Positions 8,881 to 20,364 of a stretch of 52,886 bases of DNA are shown here, piece by piece. The translations under genes were made by a program, and so were the position numbers. Origin of the DNA: Bacteroidales bacterium (lineage in GTDB: Bacteria; Bacteroidota; Bacteroidia; Bacteroidales; PUMT01); contig SLKJ01000085.1 in NCBI GenBank assembly GCA_007134675.1, positions 1 to 52,886 on the forward strand. Direction: 5' to 3'. Within the stretch, counting starts at the first letter, position 1. Every line of letters begins with the position of its first letter. The notes below the pieces were generated by a model. It saw only the letters and a program-made list of their open reading frames with translations. It did not search any database and was not told the origin of the DNA.

Positions 8881-8962
8881 TTCAATTATGTTTATTTACA
8901 GGTTATAGTTTCAGATTTAGTTATCATAATGCTGCCAGGTCATTGTATGTAGTTTGTTTTAT

Positions 8963-10066
8963 TTAAACTACGCTGATATTTTGATCCTTCAGTTCAAATA
9001 CGGAAAACTCAATTCCTGTATCTTTCAGAATTCTGTTCAGTCTTTCGATGCTTGTATCGGTAATAAAGATCTGGCCGAAATTGTTTTCAGATACCAATCT
9101 TATAATTTGTTCAACCCTGTTCTGATCAAGCTTGTCGAATATATCATCAAGCAACAGAATAGGGTGGAACCCGTTCAGGTCTCTTATAAAATCAAATTGG
9201 GCAAGCTTCAGGGCAATGAGGTAGGTCTTCTGCTGTCCCTGCGATCCGGCTTTCTTTATTGGATGGTTACCCAGATTAAACAACAGTTCATCCTTATGGA
9301 TACCACAGGTACTGAATTGCAGGATGCGGTCTTTTTCAATGGCATTGTCCATTATGGTATGAAAATCCTTCCCCTCAAGCTGTGATTGATAAACAAGATC
9401 AACCTTTTCGCTGCCAAGCGATACAAATTCCTGATAATGCCGGAAAACAGGAGTCATTTTATCAATAAACAACCGGCGGCTCTCATAAATTCTTTCTCCG
9501 GGACCAATCAGTTGCCGGGTCCATATATCAAGTGAATCATGGTCAAAATATCTTTTCCGGGCAAAATCCTTCAATAAAATATTCCTTTGAGTAAGAGCGT
9601 GATTATAGGCTATCATATCCTCCAGATACTGCCGGTCATACTGGGAGATCACCCCGTTCATGAATTTTCTTCTCTCTTCACTTCCCCCTGAAATAATTAC
9701 ACTGTCACCAGGAGATACCATGACAACAGGAAGAAGCCCTATATGGTCACTTAATCTCTGATAATCTTTCTTATTCCTTCGAAACTGTTTTTTGGTGTTG
9801 CGTTTAACACCACAGTATACATTCTCATCATCACCGTTACGCATATACTCACCCTGTATCACAAAAAAATCCTCATTATGACGGATATTCTGAGAATCCA
9901 CTGAATTGAAAAAGCTTTTACAAAGTGACAGATAGTGAATGGCATCAAGCAGATTGGTTTTTCCCACACCGTTGTTACCTGCAAAGCAATTGATCCTGCT
10001 GGTAAAATTGAACTCAACCTGGTTGAAATTTTTGAAATTCAGTACTGATAAGGATTTTAAGTGCAT
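8963..10066 (-). CDS. recF: DNA replication and repair protein RecF
   Basis: This 367-residue protein is an SMC-like ATPase that helps load RecA at single-strand gaps together with RecO and RecR. The Walker A motif GNNGVGKTN is near residues 30-38, the ABC-type signature region (GSQGQQKT) is near 275, and Walker B (LLLDDIFDKLD) is near 305. The length is normal. The start is preceded by a candidate promoter (10091-10122) with a roughly 20-base leader. It is the first gene of a short minus-strand unit with DUF721, and is divergent from the TPR gene. Cytoplasmic and DNA-associated. Confidence 0.95.
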   Translation of the reverse strand: MHLKSLSVLNFKNFNQVEFNFTSRINCFAGNNGVGKTNLLDAIHYLSLCKSFFNSVDSQNIRHNEDFFVIQGEYMRNGDDENVYCGVKRNTKKQFRRNKKDYQRLSDHIGLLPVVMVSPGDSVIISGGSEERRKFMNGVISQYDRQYLEDMIAYNHALTQRNILLKDFARKRYFDHDSLDIWTRQLIGPGERIYESRRLFIDKMTPVFRHYQEFVSLGSEKVDLVYQSQLEGKDFHTIMDNAIEKDRILQFSTCGIHKDELLFNLGNHPIKKAGSQGQQKTYLIALKLAQFDFIRDLNGFHPILLLDDIFDKLDQNRVEQIIRLVSENNFGQIFITDTSIERLNRILKDTGIEFSVFELKDQNISVV

Positions 10067-10090
10067 ATAAAATGTCTGAAATGGTTCTTG

Positions 10091-10122
10091 TAAAGGTAAA
10101 GAATGAGAATGATATTCAGCAA
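10091..10122 (-). promoter_or_regulatory. Candidate Bacteroidetes promoter for recF
   Basis: On the minus strand a TTG (10120-10122) is followed after 21 bases by TACCTTTA (10091-10098). This is close to the Bacteroidetes pattern of TTTG, a spacer of about 19-21 bases, and TAnnTTTG. It sits about 25 bases upstream of the recF ATG. The final G of the -7 box is A here, so the match is imperfect. Confidence 0.3.
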
Positions 10123-10342
10123 TGAAAATAATTATAAATATTTAACTATGCAGGTCAGCTATCGCAAGATGGAAGAATTGGTGATTATTGAAATTGTTAT
10201 AAGCCACAGAAAGCTTTCTTTTTGATCAATAAAATTTTAAAATAAATATCAAAAGGATTACATTTGCCGAGAATATTAAACTCACAGTATTTTAGTTTAC
10301 TGCTGTTTCATAATTAAACAAAGATTCATTACAGGATAAAAA

Positions 10343-11035
10343 ATGGCTAAAAAGAAAAAATCCGATGCTGAAGAACCAATAGAAGGAGTAGAAAATCTCC
10401 TTGGTAAAACAGAGCAGTATATTGAAGAAAACCAGAAAAGCCTGACAATAATTGTTGTTGCCATAGTGGTTGTCGTTTTGGGTTACCTGGGGTACAGAAA
10501 CCTCTATGTTGCTCCCCTTGAACAGGAAGCAAGGTCACAGATCTTTATGGCTGAAAGATATTTTGAGCGTGATTCCTTCTATATTGCCCTTTATGGCGAT
10601 GGCAACTATCCCGGCTTTATCGATATAATAGAAGACTACAGTGTCACCAGGGTAGCCAATCTTGCCCGGTATTATGCCGGAATATCCTACCTAAGGTTGG
10701 AAGAGTACCAAAATGCCATTGATTATCTCACAAGTTTTGATTCAAGGGACCAGTTGGTGTCATCGGTTGCTCTTGGTGCTGTTGGCGATGCCTGGGTAGA
10801 ACTGGGTGAACTGGAAAGAGCAGCCTCTTTCTATGTCAAGGCAGCAAGACGCAGGCCAAATCAATTTACCTCTCCCATATTCTGGATGAAGGCCGGGCAG
10901 GTATATGAAGAACTCGGAAAATACAGCAGAGCCCTTGAAGCTTATGAGAACATAAGGGATGAGTATCCCGAAACAACCGAGGGAAGACAGGTTGAGAAGT
11001 ATATTGCAAGGGTGCAGCTTAAAATGGACCGCTAA
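10343..11035 (+). CDS. Membrane-anchored tetratricopeptide-repeat protein
   Basis: This is a 230-residue protein with a Lys-rich start, an acidic stretch, one transmembrane helix (about residues 39-56, LTIIVVAIVVVVLGYLGY), and then TPR-like helix pairs. Two are clear: LARYYAGISYLRLEEYQNAIDYL and WMKAGQVYEELGKYSRALEAY. The layout resembles YfgM-type ancillary proteins with an N-terminal anchor and a periplasmic TPR domain. In Bacteroidetes this gene commonly precedes ribH, as here (84 bases), but no mechanistic link to riboflavin is evident. It probably serves protein-protein interaction at the inner membrane. The exact partner is unknown. Confidence 0.8.
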   Translation: MAKKKKSDAEEPIEGVENLLGKTEQYIEENQKSLTIIVVAIVVVVLGYLGYRNLYVAPLEQEARSQIFMAERYFERDSFYIALYGDGNYPGFIDIIEDYSVTRVANLARYYAGISYLRLEEYQNAIDYLTSFDSRDQLVSSVALGAVGDAWVELGELERAASFYVKAARRRPNQFTSPIFWMKAGQVYEELGKYSRALEAYENIRDEYPETTEGRQVEKYIARVQLKMDR

Positions 11036-11119
11036 CCTTTAACTTCTTTTACCTTTCTGCGAATTAACCATCCCGGATAAAAAAAATGCAAAAAAGTTAA
11101 CCCTTTAAATATTGTGATA

Positions 11120-11623
11120 ATGGGAACCGGTCTGAGAAGTTTATCCGAACATAATCCGGATGATTTGCCCAGCGCAGAGGATATGATATTTGGAATCGTT
11201 GTTTCTGAATGGAACAGCGAGGTGACCTCCGCGATGCTTGAAAAAACGATTGACACCCTTACAGCAAGAGGCGCTGACAGAGAGGATATAATTATCAGAC
11301 ATGTCCCCGGCAGCTTCGAGCTTACCCTTGGGGCACAACTTATGGCAGAAAACGAAATACTTGATGCCATTATCTGCCTGGGATGTGTAATTCAGGGCGA
11401 AACGCGCCATTTCGACTTTATCTGCCAGGGGGTGACCTATGGTATTACCGATCTGAACATGAACTACAATATGCCCTTTATATTCGGCGTACTTACCACC
11501 GATAACCTGGAGCAGGCAATTGACCGGGCCGGTGGCAAACATGGAAATAAGGGCGAAGAGGCAGCCATAACCGCAATTAGGATGGTTGCATTGCAAAGGG
11601 ATCTGGAGGAAGAAAAGACATGA
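11120..11623 (+). CDS. ribH: 6,7-dimethyl-8-ribityllumazine synthase
   Basis: This enzyme condenses 5-amino-6-ribitylaminouracil with dihydroxybutanone phosphate, the penultimate step of riboflavin synthesis. Family features are FGIVVSEWNSEVT near the start, the HVPGSFELTLGAQ loop, CLGCVIQGETRHFD (with the substrate-site His) and GGKHGNKGEEAA near the C-terminus. The track begins at a GTG at 11114. I prefer the ATG at 11120 because MGTGLRSLSE matches the usual Bacteroidetes N-terminus. Length (167 residues) is normal. No FMN riboswitch was recognised in the 84 bases upstream, and other rib genes are not nearby. Confidence 0.95.
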   Translation: MGTGLRSLSEHNPDDLPSAEDMIFGIVVSEWNSEVTSAMLEKTIDTLTARGADREDIIIRHVPGSFELTLGAQLMAENEILDAIICLGCVIQGETRHFDFICQGVTYGITDLNMNYNMPFIFGVLTTDNLEQAIDRAGGKHGNKGEEAAITAIRMVALQRDLEEEKT

Positions 11624-11744
11624 AATATTCATGCCCTGTGAATCAGTCTGAAAAGATCATCACAACCATTCCTGTAATCACCAGTTAGTTAAGTGATGAA
11701 AACTTTTTTTATCAAATAATAATCGAGACAAAAATAAAAATATG

Positions 11745-11752
11745 TATTTTTG
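11745..11752 (+). promoter_or_regulatory. Candidate -7 box upstream of carA
   Basis: TATTTTTG fits the Bacteroidetes TAnnTTTG -7 consensus and lies about 70 bases upstream of the carA ATG, in a 197-base AT-rich gap. No matching TTTG -33 box is evident at the expected spacing, so this is weak. Confidence 0.25.
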
Positions 11753-11820
11753 AACCCCGGATCATATAACCTTTCCCTGTTGTTACAAAAAACAGAGGAG
11801 AGAAATTCAAAAATCACCAA

Positions 11821-12939
11821 ATGACCGGGAAACTATTAAATTCCAACACTTCTTCAGGAGAGCTTAACCAGACCATTCAGCTAATTTTAAAGGATGGAAC
11901 CGTTTTCAGCGGTAAATCTTTTGGGTATCGCCAGAGCCTGTCGGGAGAAGTGGTATTCAACACAGCTATGTCCGGATATCCGGAAAGCCTTACAGACCCT
12001 TCATACGAGGGACAAATTCTTGTTCTTACATATCCCCTCATAGGTAACTATGGCGTTCCACCCATGCATAGAGATAACGACCTTATTAGATATTTTGAAT
12101 CAGAAAAAATCCATATTAAGGCACTTGTAATATCGGAGTACTCAGTGGACAGCAGTCACTGGAATTCATGGAAAACCTTGTCCAGATGGCTTATAGAAAA
12201 CAAGATACCAGCGGTTGCCGGGGTTGATACCAGGGCTCTCACGGTCCATCTCCGCGAACAGGGAGTAATGCCGGGAAAACTTATTTTCGATAATATAGAT
12301 ACCGAGTTTGTTGAATATGACAAACTGAATATGGTCGAGAGGGTAAGCACCAAGAAAATTATCAGCTACGGAAAAGGAAAATATAAGATAGTACTGGTTG
12401 ATTGCGGCGTGAAGGCCAACATAATCAGGAGACTTTTGCACCGTGACACTACTGTTATCAAGGTCCCCTGGAATTACAACTATCTTGAGATGGAGTATGA
12501 CGGACTTTTCATATCTAATGGCCCGGGTGACCCGAAAATACTGACACCTGCTATTGAAAACCTTTCAAAAGCTCTTGAGGGAGATAAACCCGTCTTCGGG
12601 ATATGTCTCGGGAATCAACTCATGGCGATGGCTGCCGGAGGAAAAACCTACAAGCTTCCATATGGCCATCGCAGCCACAACCAGCCGGTCAGGCTGAAAA
12701 AAACACACAGGTGCTTCATAACTTCCCAAAATCACGGATATGCAAATGATGCCGGATCTCTTGGCAATGATTGGGAGGAAATGTTTGTAAATCTGAATGA
12801 TAACACCAACGAGGGAATAAGACATAAAACAAAACCCTTCTTTTCCACACAATTTCATCCGGAAGCATCCAGTGGACCAACGGACACTGATTTCCTGTTC
12901 GACGATTTTCTGGAAATGATCAAAAAAAGTAAAAAATGA
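11821..12939 (+). CDS. carA: Carbamoyl-phosphate synthase small (glutaminase) subunit
   Basis: This 372-residue subunit hydrolyses glutamine and passes ammonia to CarB for carbamoyl phosphate, the precursor of pyrimidines and arginine. The N-terminal half is the CarA-specific domain (AMSGYPESLTDPSY). The C-terminal class I glutamine amidotransferase has the nucleophile in FGICLGNQLMA, and the His-Glu pair in FHPEASSGPTD. The ATG of carB overlaps its TGA by four bases (ATGA), so translation of the two subunits is probably coupled. Length and motifs are normal. Another CAR-like amidotransferase is excluded by the CarA-specific N-domain and the adjacent carB. Confidence 0.97.
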   Translation: MTGKLLNSNTSSGELNQTIQLILKDGTVFSGKSFGYRQSLSGEVVFNTAMSGYPESLTDPSYEGQILVLTYPLIGNYGVPPMHRDNDLIRYFESEKIHIKALVISEYSVDSSHWNSWKTLSRWLIENKIPAVAGVDTRALTVHLREQGVMPGKLIFDNIDTEFVEYDKLNMVERVSTKKIISYGKGKYKIVLVDCGVKANIIRRLLHRDTTVIKVPWNYNYLEMEYDGLFISNGPGDPKILTPAIENLSKALEGDKPVFGICLGNQLMAMAAGGKTYKLPYGHRSHNQPVRLKKTHRCFITSQNHGYANDAGSLGNDWEEMFVNLNDNTNEGIRHKTKPFFSTQFHPEASSGPTDTDFLFDDFLEMIKKSKK

Positions 12940-15900
12940 GTATCCGCAAAAAAATCAATAAAGTACTGGTAATCGGCTCAGGTGCATTAAAAATCGGTGA
13001 AGCAGGAGAATTTGACTATTCAGGTTCGCAGGCCCTGAAAGCCCTTAAAGAAGAAGGCATCACAACCGTGCTTATCAATCCCAATATTGCAACGGTACAA
13101 ACATCTGAAAGTATCGCAGATATAATCTATTTTCTTCCGGTAACCCCATTTTTTGTAGAAAAAGTTATCAAAAAAGAGAAGCCTCAGGGTATCCTTCTGG
13201 CCTTCGGGGGACAAACGGCGCTGAATTGCGGTGTCAGCCTCTATCAGACCGGTGTTCTTAAAAAGTATAAGGTCAGTGTTCTGGGCACACCGGTTGAAGC
13301 AATAATTAATACAGAGGACAGGGAGCTTTTCGTGCAAAAGCTCAATGAGATAAATGTCAAATCCATAAGCAGTACAGCGGTAACCAATATAAAAGATGCA
13401 AAAACAGCAGCTGAAAAACTTGGATATCCGGTTATTATAAGGGCCGGATATGCACTGGGAGGCCAGGGCAGCGGGTTCTGCAATAATTCTGATGAACTTG
13501 AAAATCTGGCTGTCAAGGCATTTTCGCACACTTCACAGATACTTGTTGAAAAATCACTTAAGGGTTGGAAAGAAGTTGAATATGAGGTGGTAAGGGATAA
13601 ATATGACAATTGTATCACGGTATGTAATATGGAAAACTTTGATCCCCTTGGCATACATACCGGTGAAAGTATTGTCGTGGCTCCGTCACAAACCCTTAAC
13701 AATAATGAATATCACAAGCTGCGTGAAATAGCAATCAGCATTGTAAAGCATGTGGGTATTATAGGCGAGTGCAATGTACAGTATGCTCTGGACCCTAAAT
13801 CAGAAGATTACCGGGTAATTGAGGTTAACGCCAGATTATCCAGATCCAGTGCATTAGCCTCTAAAGCTACCGGTTATCCGCTTGCATTTGTGGCAGCCAA
13901 ACTTGCGTTGGGATACGGGCTGTATGAACTGAAGAATATGGTTACCCGGACTACCCCTGCTTTTTTTGAGCCGGCTCTTGATTATGTGGTGGTTAAGATA
14001 CCAAGGTGGGATCTTGGAAAGTTCAGGGGTGTCTCGAAAGAGATAGGCAGCAGCATGAAAAGTGTAGGCGAGGTAATGTCCATTGGACGTAATTTTGAAG
14101 AAGCCATCCAGAAAGCCCTTCGTATGATTGGTCAGGGTATGCACGGGTTTGTTGAAAACAGGGAGCTGGAAACCGACGTACGGGGAGAGATTGAGAATCT
14201 GCTCTCAAATCCCACCGACATGCGAATCTTCATTATTTCCATGGCCCTGAGGCACAACTTTACAGTTGATGAGATACATGAGCTGACAAAGATAGACAGA
14301 TGGTTCCTTTATAAACTGAAAAACATTACCGATATCCATTTTCTCATTTCTCCATACAGCCGGATTGAGGATCTACCCCGGGGACTCCTTTCTGAGGCGA
14401 AAAAAGCAGGATTCTCCGATTTCCAGCTGGCCAGGGCTCTTTCCAAAAACACCGGAGACAAGGCGACAGAATACTCTCTGCATGTAAGAGAATACAGAAA
14501 AAAAATTGGAATTCTGCCGGTTGTAAAGCAAATAGATACACTGGCCGCTGAATTTCCGGCCCAGACCAACTATCTGTACGTTACCTACCACGGCTCAGAA
14601 AATGACTCCCTGAAAAAAGAGGGTAAAAAATCAGTCATGGTACTGGGATCAGGTGCATACCGCATAGGGAGCAGTGTAGAGTTTGACTGGTGCAGTGTGA
14701 ATGCAGTGGAAACTATACGGAAGAGCGGACTGCGGTCGGTAATGATCAATTATAACCCTGAAACGGTAAGCACCGATTACGATGTTTGCGATGCACTCTA
14801 TTTTGATGAGCTCACATATGAAAGAGTTATGGATATCGCTGAGCTGGAAAATCCATTGGGTGTAATAGTTTCTGTCGGGGGACAAATTCCGAACAACCTT
14901 GCCATGCGCCTACATAATGGCGGGATCAGGATACTGGGCACCAGTCCCCAATCCATCGACCAGGCAGAGGATCGTTATAAATTCTCTTCAATGCTTGATT
15001 CACAGGGGATCGACCAACCAAGGTGGAAAGAGCTTACCACTGCTAAAGATATCCACAGGTTCGCCGGTGAGGTGGGCTATCCGTTGCTTGTCCGTCCCTC
15101 CTATGTACTATCGGGAGCCGCTATGAATGTGGTATCAAATGCTGATGAACTGGACCATTTCCTTGAACTGGCGGCTAATGTATCAAAACAATACCCGGTA
15201 GTTGTTTCTGAGTTTATTGAAAATGCAAAGGAGATTGAGTTCGATGCAGTGGCTGATAATGGGGAGGTTCTGGTTTATGCTATATCCGAACATGTTGAAT
15301 TTGCCGGAGTACACTCCGGAGATGCCACTATCGTATTCCCCCCTCAGAAGCTTTACCTGGAGACAACACGCAGGATCAAACGTATCTCCAAAATGATAGC
15401 AAAAGAGCTCAGTATTTCCGGCCCTTTCAATATTCAGTTCCTGGCACGCGACAATGATATCAAGGTAATAGAATGCAACCTCAGGGCATCCCGCAGCTTT
15501 CCGTTTGTCTCCAAGGTACTTAAATGCAACCTTATAGAAATTGCTACACAAGTAATGCTGGGGCAGAAGGTGGAAAAGCCGTCCAAATCACTTTTCGAAC
15601 TGGATTATGTTGGAGTTAAGGCACCACAGTTTTCGTTTTCAAGACTTCAGAAAGCCGATCCGGTTTTAGGTGTAGAGATGGGATCAACTGGTGAAGTAGG
15701 CTGTCTTGGCGAGGACTATTATGAAGCCATTCTCAATGCAATGCTTTCGGTGGGTCACAGAATACCGGCAAAAAATATTCTTCTTTCAACGGGACCGCCC
15801 CGCTCAAAGATCGAAATGCTCATCAGTACCCGCATGCTGCATGAAAGGGGGTACAAGCTTTTTGGAACCAGAGGCACACAGAAGTTTCTCAAAGATAATG

Positions 15901-16172
15901 ATATACCTTGCACACTTCTTCACTGGCCTGATGAGGATAAACATCCGAACACGCTGGATTATCTGAAAAACAAAAAAATAGATCTTGTTATTAACATACC
16001 CAAGAACCTCTCATCCGGAGAGCTATATAACGACTACCACATCAGGCGCGCTGCGATAGATTTTAACATACCCCTTATCACCAACGCCAGACTGGCTTCG
16101 GCTTTTATATATGCAATCTGCAGGCTGAAGCCCGATGATATTGCCATAAAAAGCTGGAATGAGTATCAGTGA
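12936..16172 (+). CDS. carB: Carbamoyl-phosphate synthase large subunit
   Basis: This 1078-residue subunit has two homologous ATP-grasp halves. The N-half carries the carboxyphosphate site, with GSGALKIGEAGEFDYSGSQA at the start and the GGQTALNCG loop. The second half starts near residue 570 with VLGSGAYRIGSSVEFDWC and has GGQIPNNLA. The MGS-like allosteric domain occupies the last 140 or so residues (STRMLHERGYKLFGTRGT). It uses ammonia channelled from CarA, bicarbonate and two ATP. Length is close to the E. coli enzyme (1073). It is co-translated with carA through a 4-base overlap. No frameshift or missing block is seen. Confidence 0.97.
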   Translation: MSIRKKINKVLVIGSGALKIGEAGEFDYSGSQALKALKEEGITTVLINPNIATVQTSESIADIIYFLPVTPFFVEKVIKKEKPQGILLAFGGQTALNCGVSLYQTGVLKKYKVSVLGTPVEAIINTEDRELFVQKLNEINVKSISSTAVTNIKDAKTAAEKLGYPVIIRAGYALGGQGSGFCNNSDELENLAVKAFSHTSQILVEKSLKGWKEVEYEVVRDKYDNCITVCNMENFDPLGIHTGESIVVAPSQTLNNNEYHKLREIAISIVKHVGIIGECNVQYALDPKSEDYRVIEVNARLSRSSALASKATGYPLAFVAAKLALGYGLYELKNMVTRTTPAFFEPALDYVVVKIPRWDLGKFRGVSKEIGSSMKSVGEVMSIGRNFEEAIQKALRMIGQGMHGFVENRELETDVRGEIENLLSNPTDMRIFIISMALRHNFTVDEIHELTKIDRWFLYKLKNITDIHFLISPYSRIEDLPRGLLSEAKKAGFSDFQLARALSKNTGDKATEYSLHVREYRKKIGILPVVKQIDTLAAEFPAQTNYLYVTYHGSENDSLKKEGKKSVMVLGSGAYRIGSSVEFDWCSVNAVETIRKSGLRSVMINYNPETVSTDYDVCDALYFDELTYERVMDIAELENPLGVIVSVGGQIPNNLAMRLHNGGIRILGTSPQSIDQAEDRYKFSSMLDSQGIDQPRWKELTTAKDIHRFAGEVGYPLLVRPSYVLSGAAMNVVSNADELDHFLELAANVSKQYPVVVSEFIENAKEIEFDAVADNGEVLVYAISEHVEFAGVHSGDATIVFPPQKLYLETTRRIKRISKMIAKELSISGPFNIQFLARDNDIKVIECNLRASRSFPFVSKVLKCNLIEIATQVMLGQKVEKPSKSLFELDYVGVKAPQFSFSRLQKADPVLGVEMGSTGEVGCLGEDYYEAILNAMLSVGHRIPAKNILLSTGPPRSKIEMLISTRMLHERGYKLFGTRGTQKFLKDNDIPCTLLHWPDEDKHPNTLDYLKNKKIDLVINIPKNLSSGELYNDYHIRRAAIDFNIPLITNARLASAFIYAICRLKPDDIAIKSWNEYQ

Positions 16173-16241
16173 GCATCTCTTCCCGGTAACCTTCCGGCAC
16201 AGATTCCCGTAAAAGTTAAAACAATTACAAAATACGGGAAA

Positions 16242-16709
16242 ATGGGTATATTTCAGAAAATATCTGCAATTATCGCTATAATGGCTGTATTTGCATTCAC
16301 AGCCTGTAAAAAGGATCAGAACTGCTCTCTCCATCCTGAAGCTTTCCGCTTCAGCATAATTGACCTGGAAACCGGTAATGATCTTCTTGCTTCGGGTGCC
16401 TATTCAAAAGACAATATCGGGATCCATTATTTCTACAATAACCAGAAACAGGAACTGATTGTCAACAAAGAACCCAATCCTGACACTATTTTTATTGAAA
16501 TGACATCTGCACAGCTGCCAATGGTGAGCCTTACCGGAAGGAGCGAAATATTTTACCTGGTTCTGAATTCCCGGGAAACCGATACCCTTACGGTTATTAT
16601 GGGTAATGAAAAACGGAATGGATGTAACTTCCATCCCTATTCCGTGGTAAAGCATAACGGGAAAAATCTTACTGTAGCAGAAGGGAAGGCCTTCATTCTT
16701 AAAAAATAG
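16242..16709 (+). CDS. Small putative lipoprotein of unknown function
   Basis: This is a 155-residue protein with a lipoprotein signal: a short basic start, a hydrophobic stretch and the lipobox FTAC, giving a mature Cys near position 22. The mature part is polar with predicted beta-rich character and only one further conserved-looking feature, Cys in CSLHP near 28. I do not recognise a family. It lies 69 bases after carB on the same strand and may be read through from it. A hairpin with a T-rich tail follows its stop. It probably sits in the inner leaflet of the outer membrane or in the periplasm. Confidence 0.65.
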   Translation: MGIFQKISAIIAIMAVFAFTACKKDQNCSLHPEAFRFSIIDLETGNDLLASGAYSKDNIGIHYFYNNQKQELIVNKEPNPDTIFIEMTSAQLPMVSLTGRSEIFYLVLNSRETDTLTVIMGNEKRNGCNFHPYSVVKHNGKNLTVAEGKAFILKK

Positions 16710-16710
16710 G

Positions 16711-16747
16711 CCTGGTTCTACCTCCTCGAACCGGGTCTTTTCTTTTT
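16711..16747 (+). terminator. Intrinsic-terminator-like hairpin after the lipoprotein gene
   Basis: CCTGGTTC (16711-16718) pairs with GAACCGGG (16728-16735), with one G-U pair and a 9-base loop, followed by TCTTTTCTTTTT. It starts 2 bases after the lipoprotein stop and overlaps the 3' end of the convergent yidC, so the last yidC codons double as a terminator for the opposite strand. Confidence 0.5.
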
Positions 16748-18649
16748 ACCTGATTCTTTAACCTTTGGCGGGGGTTTAACGCCCCTTTTCCTTGCCACCT
16801 CCTCAAGCCTCTTCTGAAAATTGGATTTGCTTACCGGCTTCTTTTTGTGTTCATTAAGTCTCCTCAGAAGCTCCTCATCATTAACGAACCGTTTGATTAT
16901 GGCCTGCTGTCCGAAGGTGATGATATTGGTAAGGAAATAATAGTAACTCAATGCTGAGGCAAAATCATTGAAAATGAACAGAAACATCAGCGGCATCATA
17001 TACATCATGGTCTTCATCCCCGGCATCTGACTGGAACCTGCAGTCATCTGCGAATTCATCCTGGTGTAGATAATGGTAGATATGGTCATCAGCAGGGTAA
17101 ACAGACTGACATGATCACCATACCAGGGAATGGTAAAAGGCAGGTCCAGTATGGAGTCATAAGTGGAAAGATCGGTCGCCCAGAGGAAGCTCTCCTGCCT
17201 CAGCTCAAATGAGGTGGGAAAAAACCGAAACATTGCTATCAGTATCGGAAACTGGATAAGCATCGGAAGGCATCCACCCATCGGGTTCACACCTGCCCTT
17301 TTGTAGAGAGCCATAGTTGCCTGCTGCCTTTCCATAGCCTTTTCCTTCGGAATTTTCTCATTTATCTCATCAACCTGGGGCTTTAACACCCTCATCTTGG
17401 AAGTTGAAATATAGGACTTATAGGTAAGAGGGAACAGGATTATCTTTATAAAAATGGTCAGAAAAAGAATGATAATACCATAATTGGAAATATAATTTTC
17501 CAGAAAATTAAATACAGGTATTATCAGAAATCTATTCAGCCATCCAAACAGACCCCAGCCGAGAGGTACCATTTTTTCAAGCTCAAGGTTGTAATCTTTG
17601 GCGGCAAGATATTGCCTGGAATAGGATCTTAGTGTATTGAAATGATTGGGACCGAAATAAAACTGCATCGGAATCATCTCACTTGCAACGTTCTCAAGTG
17701 GAAGACGGATATCGGCAACATAATTTCTCAAATAGCGCCCGTCCTCGATCCTTTCCTGCTGCACTATGGCACTCAAAAAATGATCGTCAGCGATGATAAC
17801 TGAAGAGAAAAATTGTTGCTTGAAAGCTATCCACTTCAGTCGGGTCCTTATTTCCTCCCTGCCGGTGTCAGCACGTTCGGAAAGCTTGTCAATATCATCT
17901 CCATAGAACTTATACTGTATGGTTGAATAATTATTTTCATTCCTGCTTACCCTCTCCTGACCTGGCACGTTGACTTCCCAGAAAAGGTCAATAAAACTGG
18001 CCCCGGCCCCCAGAAGCTGATCCATGCCAACAAGGTTAATGTTGTAGTCAACCGTATAACTATCCGGAGCCAGGCTGTATACATACTCAATATACCTGTC
18101 CTCTCCTGCATAAAGTCTCAGGGCAAGTGTTGCCCCTTCCGTAGCGGCAGGTAACATATCAGGGGGAACTGGCTTAAAATAGAGCCCATTGGTTGAAATG
18201 CTCCTGTTCTGCGAAAAGAAGTTCAGTCCGAAAGAGTTGTCTTCTCCATCAAACAGCATAAGCGGTAGCGAATCCCAGGTCTGAAATTCTTTAAGCTGAA
18301 CTGACCAGGGTCTGCCACCTTTTGAAGAAATACTGAGCTTAAGTTTTTCATTCTCAATTGTATAAATCTCATCCTCCCCTGTCGCTGCCGGCGCGAAAGC
18401 ACCGTAGCGGTCGCGCATTTGATTAATTACATCGACGGTGTCAGGCTCTACTTCGGGCAGCTCTTCAACAACCTCCTCCCTGGTGATCTGCCTGGCCTCT
18501 TCTTCCAGTTGTTGTTGTCTTACGATCTCAAGTGAATCCTGCCTTCGTCTGGCAGCATCTATTTCCTCCTGGGACGGGCGGTTCAGGACACTGAACACGA
18601 TAAGAATCAGTCCTATAAGCACTATCCCTATAATCGAATTTCTATCCAT
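16718..18649 (-). CDS. yidC: Membrane protein insertase YidC
   Basis: This 643-residue protein is the Gram-negative-type insertase that folds membrane proteins with or without SecYEG. There is an N-terminal anchor helix (SIIGIVLIGLILIVFSVL), a large periplasmic domain to about residue 355, and then the conserved five-helix insertase core with the VNPMGGCLPMLIQFPI block and a Lys/Arg-rich C-terminal tail for ribosome contact. In the first core helix the hydrophilic-groove residue is Lys (FIKIILFPLT) where E. coli has Arg, as in other Bacteroidetes. It lies 49 bases downstream of pyrG on the same strand and is probably co-transcribed. Located in the inner membrane. Confidence 0.96.
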   Translation of the reverse strand: MDRNSIIGIVLIGLILIVFSVLNRPSQEEIDAARRRQDSLEIVRQQQLEEEARQITREEVVEELPEVEPDTVDVINQMRDRYGAFAPAATGEDEIYTIENEKLKLSISSKGGRPWSVQLKEFQTWDSLPLMLFDGEDNSFGLNFFSQNRSISTNGLYFKPVPPDMLPAATEGATLALRLYAGEDRYIEYVYSLAPDSYTVDYNINLVGMDQLLGAGASFIDLFWEVNVPGQERVSRNENNYSTIQYKFYGDDIDKLSERADTGREEIRTRLKWIAFKQQFFSSVIIADDHFLSAIVQQERIEDGRYLRNYVADIRLPLENVASEMIPMQFYFGPNHFNTLRSYSRQYLAAKDYNLELEKMVPLGWGLFGWLNRFLIIPVFNFLENYISNYGIIILFLTIFIKIILFPLTYKSYISTSKMRVLKPQVDEINEKIPKEKAMERQQATMALYKRAGVNPMGGCLPMLIQFPILIAMFRFFPTSFELRQESFLWATDLSTYDSILDLPFTIPWYGDHVSLFTLLMTISTIIYTRMNSQMTAGSSQMPGMKTMMYMMPLMFLFIFNDFASALSYYYFLTNIITFGQQAIIKRFVNDEELLRRLNEHKKKPVSKSNFQKRLEEVARKRGVKPPPKVKESGKKKRPGSRR

Positions 18650-18698
18650 AAAAACTTTCTTATTAAAACCTTATTTTCCGCTCCTGTTTATGTTGTCA

Positions 18699-20354
<1,656 letters not shown>

Positions 20355-20364
20355 TTACTTATGT

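Noticed and set aside
16718-18649. YidC with a lost groove residue
   Set aside because: Lys replaces the E. coli Arg in the first core helix, but a basic residue is kept and this is usual for Bacteroidetes.
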